A DNA stretch of 64,000 nt from positions 1 to 64,000 of the forward strand of contig VCJN01001123.1 in assembly GCA_006384855.1 (NCBI GenBank), read 5' to 3'. The number at the start of each line of letters is the position of its first letter. Position 1 is the first letter of the stretch. Positions 24,582 to 35,499 of the stretch are shown here, piece after piece. The notes beneath the pieces were generated by a model. That model ran no database searches. It saw only the letters and a program-made list of their open reading frames with translations, and had not been told where the DNA came from. The position numbers and the translations under genes are program-made. Origin of the DNA: Tetraselmis striata (lineage: Eukaryota > Chlorophyta > Chlorodendrophyceae > Chlorodendrales > Chlorodendraceae).

Positions 24582-26514
24582 TGTATTTTACTAGAACGGC
24601 AGGGGCCACTTCGCCGAGCAAGAAACACAGCACTACAGTACTAGTAATGTTTTCGGGTTTGTAGGTTTAAAAAACTTAACACCCAAATGTAGTACGGGTG
24701 CCTACAGGGTACAGGGTAGTAGTAACAAATCCACCTGCTAAAAGTAGTACTAGAAAAACAAGACATCAAGCCGCCTAAAAGCGGCCAAGGCCAGGGTACG
24801 CACTTATTTAAAGAACGCATTTTTGGGAACGTGAAATGCCGTTTCTGGCTCAAATATGGGCGACATGATCACGCATATATTACGAGTTTAATAAAAAACG
24901 CGATGACGGCACCCCGATTTCTGCATCAGATAGATATGCATCAATCATTACATACTACATCAATATAGTAGTCGCACTCACATTCCAATAAAAGTGCGTC
25001 GGCACCTGCACACGTACTGCTTCTAATCATGACATCCTATCAATTAGCGACTATTTGATTGCGGTGCCCCGCCAGCCACTCCAAAAATGCGCTGCGCGCG
25101 CGTCGCGCTTCAGTCGTGACGCGGCCGACATCGCGCGGCGGTCCCCGCCGCGCGGCGTCCCCGAACCGCGGTCTGCGCGGGTGTCGAAACATAGTCGTCG
25201 TCACATCCGCGCCACGCACCAGGTACCTGTAGCTACTCGCAGTCACTCACCCCAATCATTAACTCTCCAGTTCAGCACGTCACCAACTACCTGTGGTGAG
25301 CCACTTCACTTCATTCCGCCCTATCCCTGTTTCGAGGTGGAGCGCGTCGGATGCCTAGATTTCCTACCCATTGCGCTGTAGATAGGTGTGTTGTAAAAAA
25401 TTACGGGCGGCGAAAAAGCGAATAGAACCAGTACTGGTAGTGTACATTAGACAGAGACTGATATCGGTTATTGGAAGTGGGGTGTCGGGCATCGCGTCGC
25501 CCAGCATGCCCCGTCCTGCTACCTCCCCCCCCCCCCCCCCCCCCCCCCCCCAACACACACACACTGTGGTGACCACGATATCACTGCAAGGCGAATCACA
25601 CAGAACTAGTCAACGTCGAATGCTGTGAAGCTGTGCCAGCCCTTTTATCGCCTCTGCTGTGTATTCAGGTGAGGTCGCTGTAGTGGGCCGCTGCCTCCAA
25701 CGGAGGGTAGCTTTTTCCGCTTTACGCCGCCGCGGCTGATGTACCCTCTCGTCAAGCGATCCGACACGGCACCACTGACCGAACTGAAGGTTCAGGTCCC
25801 AACCAGCCCTCGGCGGCGAGAATAGCGGTGTTGTAACCACGCTACAGGCTATGTGATTGGTAGGCAAGCAACTCATAACGCTTTGCGGGTTTGCCAGAAA
25901 CTCGCGCGCGGTCCGCTCCTGCCCCCCACCCCTCCCACCCCCCCCCCCCCCCCCCCCCGCGTCGTTCCGGACTGCTGCTGGCCGCAACCGTCGGTACTCG
26001 TGCTCATACCTCCAAAAACGGCGGACAGCGCTAAAGTTAGAGCGAGCGTAGGGGCGGGGCGCGGCACAGACTTGCGCCACTCGCCTGTCCGCGGTATGCC
26101 GGGTCGGGCAAGGGCATCTGTGCTGTCGCCCTTCTCAGGAACCTGCTCGGTGGGGATACTGCCCAAGTGGCCGGGGTCGAGGCCTACGCGAAGGCCTACC
26201 CAGTCGTCGTACCAGGCGTTACCCCTGGTCGTACTATTCGCGTTGTATATATAGCCGCAAACTTGCGGACCGCGGTGACAGATTTCCCTCTCGATGTCCA
26301 GATGCGGCACACCGTGCCGCGTGCATCGGGACGTGTTCGTGAGCGACTCGGCTACTGCTGGACTTGCGGGGCCACGTTTCGAAGGGTAGCCGGTAGTGAC
26401 ACGCGGCGGCCGTTGCTGCGCGCGTCCGCTGACGTCAACTTGCGTTGCCCTCCGCCCAGGAAGCCCCCACGCCCAACACACAGCCTCGCACAGCCCGACA
26501 GCCACCGCAGCACC
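24582..26514. other. No gene recognised; promoter side of the next gene
   Basis: Two long C runs (near 25,527-25,551 and 25,937-25,958) occur, of the kind seen inside introns of plus-strand genes here, so an unrecognised upstream exon is possible. ORFs on both strands lack recognisable domains. Confidence 0.3.
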
Positions 26515-27450
26515 ATGGCCAGAGCGCACGACACCTGCCCCTGGGCGGCCGACACAGAGTGCGTCGCTCCGCCCCGAAGGCACCGCCACTGCCTTGAACG
26601 CGCCGTGGAGTAAGACTGGCGCCGGGAGGGAGGCGGGAGGCTGCGCGCCTCTTGTCCGCCGCTGCCCGATGCTGCCTGCTGCTGAGTACTGAGCTGGGCC
26701 TCGCCACCACCATATAGGGAGGATGCATACCACCCCAAGAAGGGGTATGGTCACCCGCAAAGCAGCGTGCAGTCCCTGCTGTACGGTGGCAGCATCGATG
26801 CGCGCGACGCACCATTCAAGTCCGGCAAGAAGGGTATGCTACTGATGCTCGCTCACATGTGTACGGCATGGCCATCACCAGCTTACTCGCTCCCATGCTT
26901 TCATGCGCACAGGTCAGCTGTCATCCACGCCTGGTCTGCCGCGGACGCGAGGCTAACATTGCGCACGCCTGCTTCTGTGCTCACAGCCTCGAACATGGCG
27001 CACGAGGTCAAGCCTTCCCCCTTTGCGCAATGGAACGTGGAGAGTGAGGAGGTGTATCACCAGATCCACAGCCGCAAGAAGCACGGCGAAGCCACGCAGT
27101 CGGCTGGGCAGTACAAGGTGGGCGGCACAGGCGGGTTCGACCCCGCCGTATACCGCGCCAACATCGAGAACAATCTCCACAACCGGAACTCTTCCCGCGC
27201 GCGCGCGCACGGCGGCGGCAGCCTCCTGTCGCACTACGGTCAGGAGTCCCCCGGGGACTGCCCTCATGCGAGTGGCGAGAAGGTGGGCCGCAAGACCGGG
27301 GGTCCGGTGCAGCCTGTGATGGTGCATGCGATGGCGCCCGCGGACATGATGCCGCCGCCTCAGGCGGCTGCCCCCCACGGCGTAGAGTCCTACCCCGTGG
27401 ACGATGGCTACGCGGAATACTTGATGAGGATGCAGCAGCAGGAGGCGTAG
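26515..27450 (+). CDS. Small three-exon protein with HN1/Jupiter- or SPIRAL1-like motifs
   Basis: Exons 26515-26609, 26718-26833 and 26987-27450 join in phase to 224 residues. The start sits in a good context (CACCATGGCC). Exon 2 encodes HPQSSVQSLLYGG, and exon 3 encodes NRNSSRARAHGGGSLLSHYG. The pattern N-S-S-R-x(4)-G-G-G-S resembles the short conserved motif of the microtubule-associated HN1/Jupiter family. The SS...L.YGG motif resembles that of plant SPIRAL1 proteins. The rest is Pro/Gly/His-rich and probably disordered, ending in an acidic GYAEYLMRMQQQEA helix. No membrane segment is present. A cytoskeletal role is inference from two short motifs and may be wrong; the gene model itself is well supported by phase. 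Confidence 0.6.
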
Positions 27451-27580
27451 TCCAGCACTTCCGGATTAAACCCTGCCCGCGCATTGTAGTGCACATTGCG
27501 TTTCGGCACTAGCTCACGGGATATTGTATGTGTTCCTTGTTCTGTATATTTGTTAGTTCATGACTGGCGGTATATGCAAT

Positions 27581-27585
27581 TGTAA
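27581..27585 (+). promoter_or_regulatory. TGTAA poly(A) signal
   Basis: TGTAA lies about 130 bp after the stop of the gene ending at 27450. This is the usual chlorophyte polyadenylation motif and supports both the gene end and the algal assignment. Confidence 0.55.
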
Positions 27586-27599
27586 CACGCCAACCATAG

Positions 27600-29752
27600 C
27601 ACCTGTGTAGACGGATCTTTGCATGTGACCCCTGTACGCATCTGGTGTGCCTGTTAAGGGCGTGCATCCCTAGCCTCCAATGACCTACTCATACCTGTGT
27701 TTGGCTCCCCCCAATGTAGAATACGGCAGTGCATCCCCATAGAACAGGGCATGCGAGAATCGGGCACAGATGTGGCAATCCTTCTAGATGGCAGCCCTAT
27801 TGGGCACAGGCTGCTTCTGTCTGGATGTGCTTGTTGGCTGTTGCGGGATGTCAAGTGGTTCGACATTTGGCTTCGGCGGTTTTATGTTGGGTGCCATGAC
27901 TACCACCCCACAAGTGCAGGCGCGTGAGGAGTTGGGGATCATACAGCTTTTGCTGTTCGCTCCTCTGCCTGTTGTTATGAGGAACTATGTCTATTGCTCT
28001 CTTTGTTGTGATGGCCAAGTCTGGCACCTCAGGCAACAATTTGGAACTAATTTCAACCAGTTCAATCTGGTTTGCATCATATTACCATGACACCGGTACA
28101 CCTCGTAAATGCCATAGGGAATAATAGTGCCATGAATGCCATGGCGCAGCGTCACTACTGCTTGATGTGATGTCGCATGCTGCTGCTGTCGCGAAACCAC
28201 CTCCTACCTGTACTGCCACATACAACCACGACAGTCGCACGGTGCGGCAGCAGCACGCGGCGTGCGTGGACATGCCTTAACTACTAGTATGACGCATGAC
28301 CGTTTTAGTACTTTAAGCTCAAGCACAAATAAGGGTAGTATTCTTTGCAGTGCATTTATGTTTACACCCCTCCACATATGTTTGGGGTCCCTTTTCGGCA
28401 GTCTCAATACTTCAGAAGTCTAGGGTACTTGAACGTAGGGTATAGGAGATGAAACCCTGGAATCTCAGAGGGTTTTATAAGACCTGCATGACGAGTGGCT
28501 CAAACAGAAGCTTAAAGACCTTTGACTAGATAGGGTGTCACGCTGGCACGCTGCACTTGGTGCGTGGATGGGCGTCGTCTGCAACTGCACCAAAACCAGG
28601 GTCGGTATCACGCACACGCCGACGCGCGTGAATAGACAACCAAACGGCGGGATGGCCGTGAACGCGTGAGGAAACACATTGGCGAGGGCTCGGGTGCATT
28701 TGGTTGGGGTGCAGCCGTGTGGGCGGCGGCTAGTGCATGTCGCGTTACGATTTAATATTGGCATGGCATTAGTGTCGGCCACGCTCAGCAACACCCCCTT
28801 GGCTTTAAGACGCTGTAACTTATCAGGATTTGCTCAGAAACTCTTTAAAAATACCACGCAATTTCTCGTTCCAATTTGCGTCGAAACCAATCTTCCAAAA
28901 TCAAAAACTCTATTTTTTGGGGCCCTGGAAAAAATCCCAAAGATGATCATCCAAGTTGCCCCTCACTGCCTCATGTGCCCACCCATGTCGGGCGCGTGGC
29001 TTTGCGCCAAGTGCGTGTCTAAGCCCCATACTCGGTTGCGCGAGAGCGTTATGTGTGTGGATGACCAGGGACCACCAACACTTGGCATGTGCCGCCTCCT
29101 AGCGATACACGCATCTACCAGCCAAAATGCCATTTATTTCCACAGCATTTTTCAAGGAATTTTATATTTATTAAAGTCCACGCCCCTACCGCGCCACCCC
29201 GCCCACGAAACGGTGCAACTGGCACTCCACCACGCGCCCCCATAGTAGAGCATTGCCCTACGCCAAGGGGGCCATCGAGCGCCTCTCCTATGTGCGTTCG
29301 CCACAGAAACAGCAGCATTTTCACCCCAAAACTTCTCCCCACAGCGGCCAACTTGTCGTTGCCTGGGGTGTCATGTCGTGCCTATAGCGACATGCTTTCA
29401 GTGGCCTACACGCGCGGTGTGTACAACTTACGCCAAGGGCCGTATTCACCGAGTTTGGTGCGACGAGTGCCGCTATTTCCATAGGTTTGGACGGTTGGCG
29501 CTACCCACAACTTTCTAGCGCCGACGCATCATGCACCGATTTCGCGTTTTATAAAGGGCGCCCACAAATGGTCGTGTTGTCGCGCGGGTGGGTATAAAGC
29601 GCACAATAGGCGTTTGCCCGAACTATTCCCACTACTGTATTTAGCATGTATGCACATGCAGCCGGCGTTATCCTCGCCCATGCATGCGCTTTGCGAAATG
29701 CAAAACCCGGACTTATGTGGAGAGGTGTATCTTGGCGGCACTGCTCGTATAC
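27600..29752. other. No gene recognised
   Basis: Short ORFs only. The longest (28679-29245, plus) has no recognisable domain and atypical composition. Lower-GC stretches suggest old repeats. Confidence 0.4.
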
Positions 29753-30582
29753 TACGCTTCAAAATTAATGGTAAGCGAACCGTACTCCAAGGGTAGTTGG
29801 TGAGCATGTTTCGAGTATCAACGCATTACGAACACCCTCCGAGCTGGGGACGCGGGGTTGACCTGCCGGTGTTTAATATAAGTTCGGGGTGCGAAAACTA
29901 ATGCTCAAATCGTAGAATTATGACGTGAGTATTACCGATATATGCCGATTAAGGACTTACGCGGTTTTGAGATGCTCTTACGGCGCGCGCCTGCGTCGCG
30001 TGCCGTCCCCGTAGGGTTGGATACGTGCTTGCCCCATCGTGTAGAGCTAGTAGCGCGCTACCATATGAAGCGGCTGCCCAAAGGTGCGCACGCTCATTAC
30101 AAAAAAAACGCCGCCTACGCGAGTACGTGCCTCGTGACATGTGTAGCACTTGTTTAACGCTGATGTACACGGGCAGTATGAGCGGCTGGATGAAGGCGCG
30201 AGGCGGGATCACTCGCGGTACCATGCGAGCACATATATGGGCAGATTTTTATATTACATTAGGGCTTTCAAAAAAGCGCATTACATCTATGGGCAGTCTA
30301 TTGCTATAGAGCCCTGCCAAAGACTCCTCATGCGCTGCGCGAAGGAATAATTTTCTGAATATTTGTGCTTTTGTAAACTCGAGATGTGCAACATCCATGC
30401 CTCGTTTTTACATCTAAATAGACCTCAATGTACACGGCCAAATCAATTCAATCCAAAACAAGAGGGTTGTAGCCAGCACGCCTACCCAACATACCCCTAC
30501 ATTAGGATTGGCGTCACGCGCTTCGATTGCGCGTGAGCAATGACCCTACCCAAGTAGGGTTTGCCATAAATTTTGAAGCGTG
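29753..30582. mobile_element. Non-autonomous TIR element, copy 2
   Basis: Starts TACGCTTCAAAATTAATGG and ends TTTTGAAGCGTGA. It shares most of its length with 23,790-24,581 in the same orientation, with substitutions and indels (for example extra sequence near 30,240-30,300). Non-coding. The two copies lie about 6 kb apart and flank the HN1-like gene. Confidence 0.75.
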
Positions 30583-30956
30583 ATGTAGAACGGGTATCAG
30601 TACCGTACCGACCCTGAACGTACCGGCGGTACCCGTAGCGGGGTGCTAGAGCCTGCGCCCCCGGCCTTCCAGACATGCGCCGCGGTACTTCTGACAACCA
30701 TAATACAGCCCCGACCCCCCCGTTGCCTTCGACCACAAACAGTCCCCGGCCACAGCACCGACTGACACGGGAAGACTATCCACCTACCAGCTTATAATCG
30801 TTGCGTCGCGAGAAGCGCCTTCAGTGGCGACAATTGGTTCGTGATATACAAGTATCGGACAGTCGGCCACGCAGCGGTACCGTGTATTCCTGTACGTACG
30901 ATTACCGTACGGTAGCAGCTACTTTTGCAGCTGCTGATCCTACATTATCAAGAACG

Positions 30957-33185
30957 ATGACTTCATTGGCTCCCTCGGCACCCCCAGCCAAGCATGGATA
31001 CGAGAGCATGGAGCGCGGCGGCGACGGGGGCGGGGAGCTGAGTCAGGGCGGGCCACCCTTCCGGTGGGGTAAAGCCGTTTGGGCAGCTCTCGCTCACGCG
31101 GAGAGAGTCGCCATAGTTTACTCTGCGTTGCTCTTCGTGGCGTGCGTCGCCATCATTGCTGTAGAGACGGACAGGGCATACATGGGTACCGGCTTCACCA
31201 CGGTCAGCAGCCACACTCTGAGCGTGTGGGCTGCGATCCTTACAGGCAAGCTCCCACCCAACACACGCCCAGTGAAATAGTCCGAAAAGTGTCGTGACGA
31301 ACGCAGCTGCCTGTCCCGGAGCTAGACCTCCCTGCCCTCGTAGCACCGCCTGCGACGAGAAGATGGAGCCCGGCACGGCCTAGCACTGAAGCACAATAAT
31401 TACGCGGGCCGGCATCTACTACTGGGTGCTGTCCTTGATGGCCGCCTTATTTCAGAGAGCGGTTCGGCTTCGGCGCGTTTTGCGAACATTCCGCGTTGGT
31501 ACGAACCACAGACGTTGTTGGCTCACTTGGCAAAGCGACGCAAAATTGGCACAGGGATAAGCAGGATAGAGCGGTAGAGCCAATAGTGGCACGCCCTCGC
31601 ATATGGACTATCTATATAATAATACGGATAGTAGCTTGGCAACATTGCACAAGGGGGTCTATTTGAAGCGGAGTACACAATGACACTTTTTATAGAGGCG
31701 GGCCTTCAGTCTGGGCCGCCGACACACAAAGCTCACCCATGCTTTTATTCGTTCATTCCCTCAGGTTGTGTCGCGGTCGAGTGCATCTGCGTGTTACTTT
31801 CACCGCATCCGCCGCCGCCTGATGGAAAGCGGCCGTGGCGCGCGTGGTGGCATGCCGCCTACGACGCCCTCCTGCTGCTCTTCGGGTTCATGACCGGCAT
31901 CTCCTACGCCGTCCTCCCGGCGTCCTCCACCAGCGCTGTCGCGGCCGCCCTGCCATGGCTGTGGCTGTTTCCGTGCGGTGTCTGCATGTGGGCGCTGCTC
32001 AAGCGCGAGGCCAGCCCCATCCTGCTAGCCATCCACATGGGGCACTGGGGCAAGGACGACACCTGCTGCGAGCGCTGCAAGGGGACCTGCTGCGAGTGCT
32101 GCCGACCCGTGCGCTGCTCCAACTGCTTTCAGCAAACGCTCCGTGCCTTCCTCTTTATATTTGCGTTGGGGTGGTTTGCCCAGGGGATGATCCTCCTCCG
32201 GGACTTCAACTCCTTCTACCTTCCCCCAGGTGACTTTGCAGAGGTCACTGCCGGGTACCCCGAGGGCCGGAGCGCTCAGCTGCACTACTACTGCTCCGGG
32301 CAGAAGGCCGACCCCAGCCAGCCAACAGTTCTCCTGGAACACGGCGGCGGCTCCGGGAAAGCGAGCTTTCTGCCCCTACAGGCCATCCTGGACCGCAGCA
32401 TGCGTGTCTGCTCCTACGATCGCGCAGGGTACGGCTACTCACAGTCGGGCATGCTGCCCCGCACGGACGCCCAGAACCGCGGGGAGCTGCTGCAGGTGCT
32501 GGAGGCTGCCGGGGAGACCGGCCCGCTGGTCTGCGCTGGGCATAGCGCCGGTGGGCACAAGTGCCTCGACCTCAACAAGCACACCGACCGGGTAAAGGGC
32601 GTCGTCCTGATGGATGCGTACTGCAACAACGGGGACTGCGACATTGAGAAAGCGTGGTTTGACGCCTCGGACTCCCCGGAGGCCTGGTATGACGGCATGA
32701 GGCAGAGCAGGCTCGGCCTGACTGATATGCTGAGGTGGCTCCAGGTGTTGGGGCTGACCAGCGCAATTGGCACCGCCGACTTTGAGGGCAACGGGTACTT
32801 CAGCTACAACTACCACCAGTGGCGGGTCTGGGACGCCCAATTCCTGGAGTTCCGCTACGCCTTGACGCATGACTGGACAGATGAGGAGTTGTCTATCTGG
32901 AAGGAGGCAAACCAAACGTCTACGCCCGTTGTGGTGTTGGGGGCTGGCACCAACGACGCGTGCGCCGACCGGGCGGAGCTTGCGGATGATGCTGAGAAGT
33001 GCGAATCCTTTCTGGAGACTCAGCTGGTGACACAGGGGGAGATGCAGATGTATGCAGCAACCTCCATTGACGGCGAGATCATCCACTGCTCTGACGGGTG
33101 CTACCATGGGTTCGTATGGGAGAAGCCTGAAGCTCCCGCTGAAGTCATCTCAGACCTCGTGGCCAAAGTCACGTCGGCATCTTGA
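30957..33185 (+). CDS. Multi-pass membrane alpha/beta hydrolase with a cysteine cluster
   Basis: Two exons, 30957-31245 and 31765-33185, join in phase (569 residues) through an apparent GC-AG intron (ACAG/GCAAG donor). About five hydrophobic segments precede the enzyme: VAIVYSALLFVACVAIIAV, LSVWAAILTG with the start of exon 2, AYDALLLLFGFMTGISYAV, ALPWLWLFPCGVCMWALL and FLFIFALGWFAQGMILL. Between the last two lies a cysteine-dense loop (CCERC, CCECC, CSNC). The C-terminal half is an alpha/beta hydrolase: oxyanion HGGGSG, CSYDRAGYGYS, nucleophile GHSAGG, acid near LGAGTNDAC and histidine in GCYHGF, so the triad looks intact. The product is probably an integral membrane esterase, lipase or peptidase; substrate unknown. 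An in-frame upstream ATG at 30801 is possible but less likely. A TGTAA lies at 33566. Confidence 0.82.
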
Positions 33186-34125
33186 GCAATCAGCTCTTGG
33201 AAACCGAAAGCCCTGACATCCGACAGCACTACCGGTTGGTAGCTAATCAACTTGAAGATACGGTGATGCAGGTGCTTTGGCGCGTATGAAGAGCGATTTT
33301 ACGGCACGCGTCGAACCGTGTGAGATCCCTGGCATTCCAAACCGCATGCGTCTGGCAGCCCCGGAAGGCCTTATTCAATAAAGCCCCCGTGCAACGGCGC
33401 GCCATGTCCTCACTTGCACTGCCCAGGAAGCGCTGTCACCGTAGATACCGTTGGCGGCGACATCCAGCGGCAGGAGCTTCACCAGCTGACGAGCCCCATG
33501 GGATAATTCTTTTTTGCTAGCACCTGCTCCGTCAGCATCATTTGCACAACCAGGTGCTCATTCTGTGTAATTCATGTACCGTTATTCAAACCATCGATTT
33601 TTTCCGCACCGCGACGACAAGAGCGGAGATCTCATCAATAACGGCTTTAATCATCACTATAGCAAGCAGGGCAGTTCTAGCGACTGCTCCTATTCAGTTC
33701 CTAGCAACTTGCCGGCAGCACTACCATTTTGCTGGTAGTCTGTGATTTCATCGTACGAGCGTATAATGAAAACTTGAACATTCACTTGTGATATGTTGAC
33801 AGATAACCTCGCAGCAGCAGTTTGACATGCTAGTACTTCGTACTCCGTACTCTTTACCCGATCTGCCCTGGAGTGCGCGAGTGCGGACCCAGCAGTATCT
33901 GCAATGAACCACTCTATACTATGCACAGCATCTCCCCATAATACCATGCTCATACCTTTTCATTCCTTTCTTTCCCCGAATGTTGCCAGTTTCTATTCCC
34001 ATAAGACTATCATGCCCAGTGCACTGGAGTATGCAGCGTCTGCACCTCTGTGTGCGTGTTACATATGATGGCCAAACTTGCTACGAGTACTGCAACCTGA
34101 TCGCCGCTGGATATAAACTTCATCC
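33186..34125. other. No gene recognised
   Basis: AT-richer intergenic DNA with short ORFs only. It should contain the 3' end of the hydrolase transcript. Confidence 0.45.
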
Positions 34126-34382
34126 TATATGCTGCATTCTATGGAAGTTGTCCACAATATATCATCTTGGGATAATGTCACAGTCCTTAATTGGGGATAA
34201 TGATCTTGTATCCCTAGAATAGAGAGACACAAACTGTGCGTGCTCTATCCTATGCTTTATTCTCTTTATATGCTTTATTCTATGGAAGTTGTTCGCAATA
34301 TATCATCTTGGGATAATGTCACAGTCCTTAATTGGGGATAATGATCTTGTATCCCTAGAGTAGACACAAACTGTGCGTGCTC
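34126..34382. repeat. Two-copy tandem duplication, 141-bp period
   Basis: About 117 bp starting TATATGCTGCATTCTATGG (34126-34242) recurs at 34267-34382, with few differences and a partly shared spacer. The high similarity indicates a recent duplication. Non-coding. Confidence 0.9.
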
Positions 34383-35374
34383 AAAGTACCTGATGTCAGC
34401 GCTATCCCACAGGAGCGTACATAGCTACATACCGGGGAAGAAACGTTTAAACAGCTATTTAAACGATAAGCCGCCATGGGCGGAGTTCTCTATACAAAGT
34501 ACGGACTTCTGGTGCAGGCATGCTTTGTACATGTATTGTAGGGTACCGCTGCGCTGCCGCATACTGCAATGTGACAGAGATCGCAATTGTGTTGCAATCA
34601 ATTTCGTAAGTGACGTTAAGTATGGCCGAGCGTGACGTTGCCGTGATGTCCTGCTTCCATATTTTGTTCATGCGCTCATCCGAATGTACGCATGCAATGG
34701 CACGGTGCCTATGATTACCGTTTCGATTGCCAGCATCCAGGCATGGTATGCACATTCTGCGGTGATGCGGTCCACTGTAGAACAGAATGGGACGCGCGGT
34801 GGGTTGGATATACATTACCTGGTCAACAGTGGAGAGGCTACGTGAGGTGCGAATCACGGCGCCACAGCCGCCACTTACTTCCTGGCCAAGCATGGCAAGT
34901 GATATTCGCGTCTTGTTCCTAAGCCAAAAGACTGAACCACAAAAGGCTGCCGTGCGCTGCCTGCCGCCACAGCAGGTGCTTATGGTGGCCGGTAAAGAAG
35001 ATGTCATTCAGTAGCAGCGCGGTCATGGATAGGTTAAGGCTAGTGACGGAAGCATTTTGCCGGATGTGAGATAGCGTTGTTGGTGGACGGATAGCAGCCC
35101 GGTGGAGTAGTGGCCGCAAACGCCGCGTTTGGTCTGTGACGTAATCGCTCCGACCCAATAGAAACAACTTTATCTGATTTGCCCGCATGGCCGCTGATCG
35201 TTGTTGCCAGGTCACAGTAAGAGCATCTTCCAGTGAAACTGTGAATACAGTCCCCCTCGAAGGTCTTGCCACGTAGGTATCTGTCCGTATCGCCACATCA
35301 GCATCGGCGCCGCCGACCGCCGACCGCCGAGTGGTACAGTGTAACTAAGAATATTCATCAACGGCTTGCGATGT
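34383..35374. other. No gene recognised
   Basis: Short overlapping ORFs on both strands, none with a recognisable domain. Confidence 0.4.
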
Positions 35375-35490
35375 GATAGGTGGCGGAGGGGGGGAGGGGG
35401 GGGAGGGGGGGAGGGGAGGGGGAGGGGGTGGCTGCCTGTTACGCTCGTGATTCCGCTATGCGCAGGTTCGAATCCTGCCGGGCCCCTCGG
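35375..35490 (+). other. G-rich tract followed by a tRNA-like B box
   Basis: A purine tract of repeated GGGGGAGG units (35,384-35,428) precedes GCAGGTTCGAATCCTGC, a perfect T-arm stem-loop with the pol III B-box core GGTTCGAATCC. No matching A box or acceptor stem was found, so this is not a complete tRNA. It may be a tRNA-derived SINE relic or a tRNA pseudogene. Confidence 0.35.
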
Positions 35491-35499
35491 TGGAAATAT

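Noticed and set aside
25873-26760. 295-codon minus-strand reading frame
   Set aside because: It overlaps the first exons of the phase-consistent plus-strand gene and contains a poly-Gly run from a homopolymer.
28679-29245. 188-codon plus-strand reading frame
   Set aside because: No domain, no splice context and a composition unlike the confirmed genes; probably chance.
35455-35490. Functional tRNA gene
   Set aside because: Only a T-arm with B box is present; no A box, anticodon arm or pairing acceptor stem was found.
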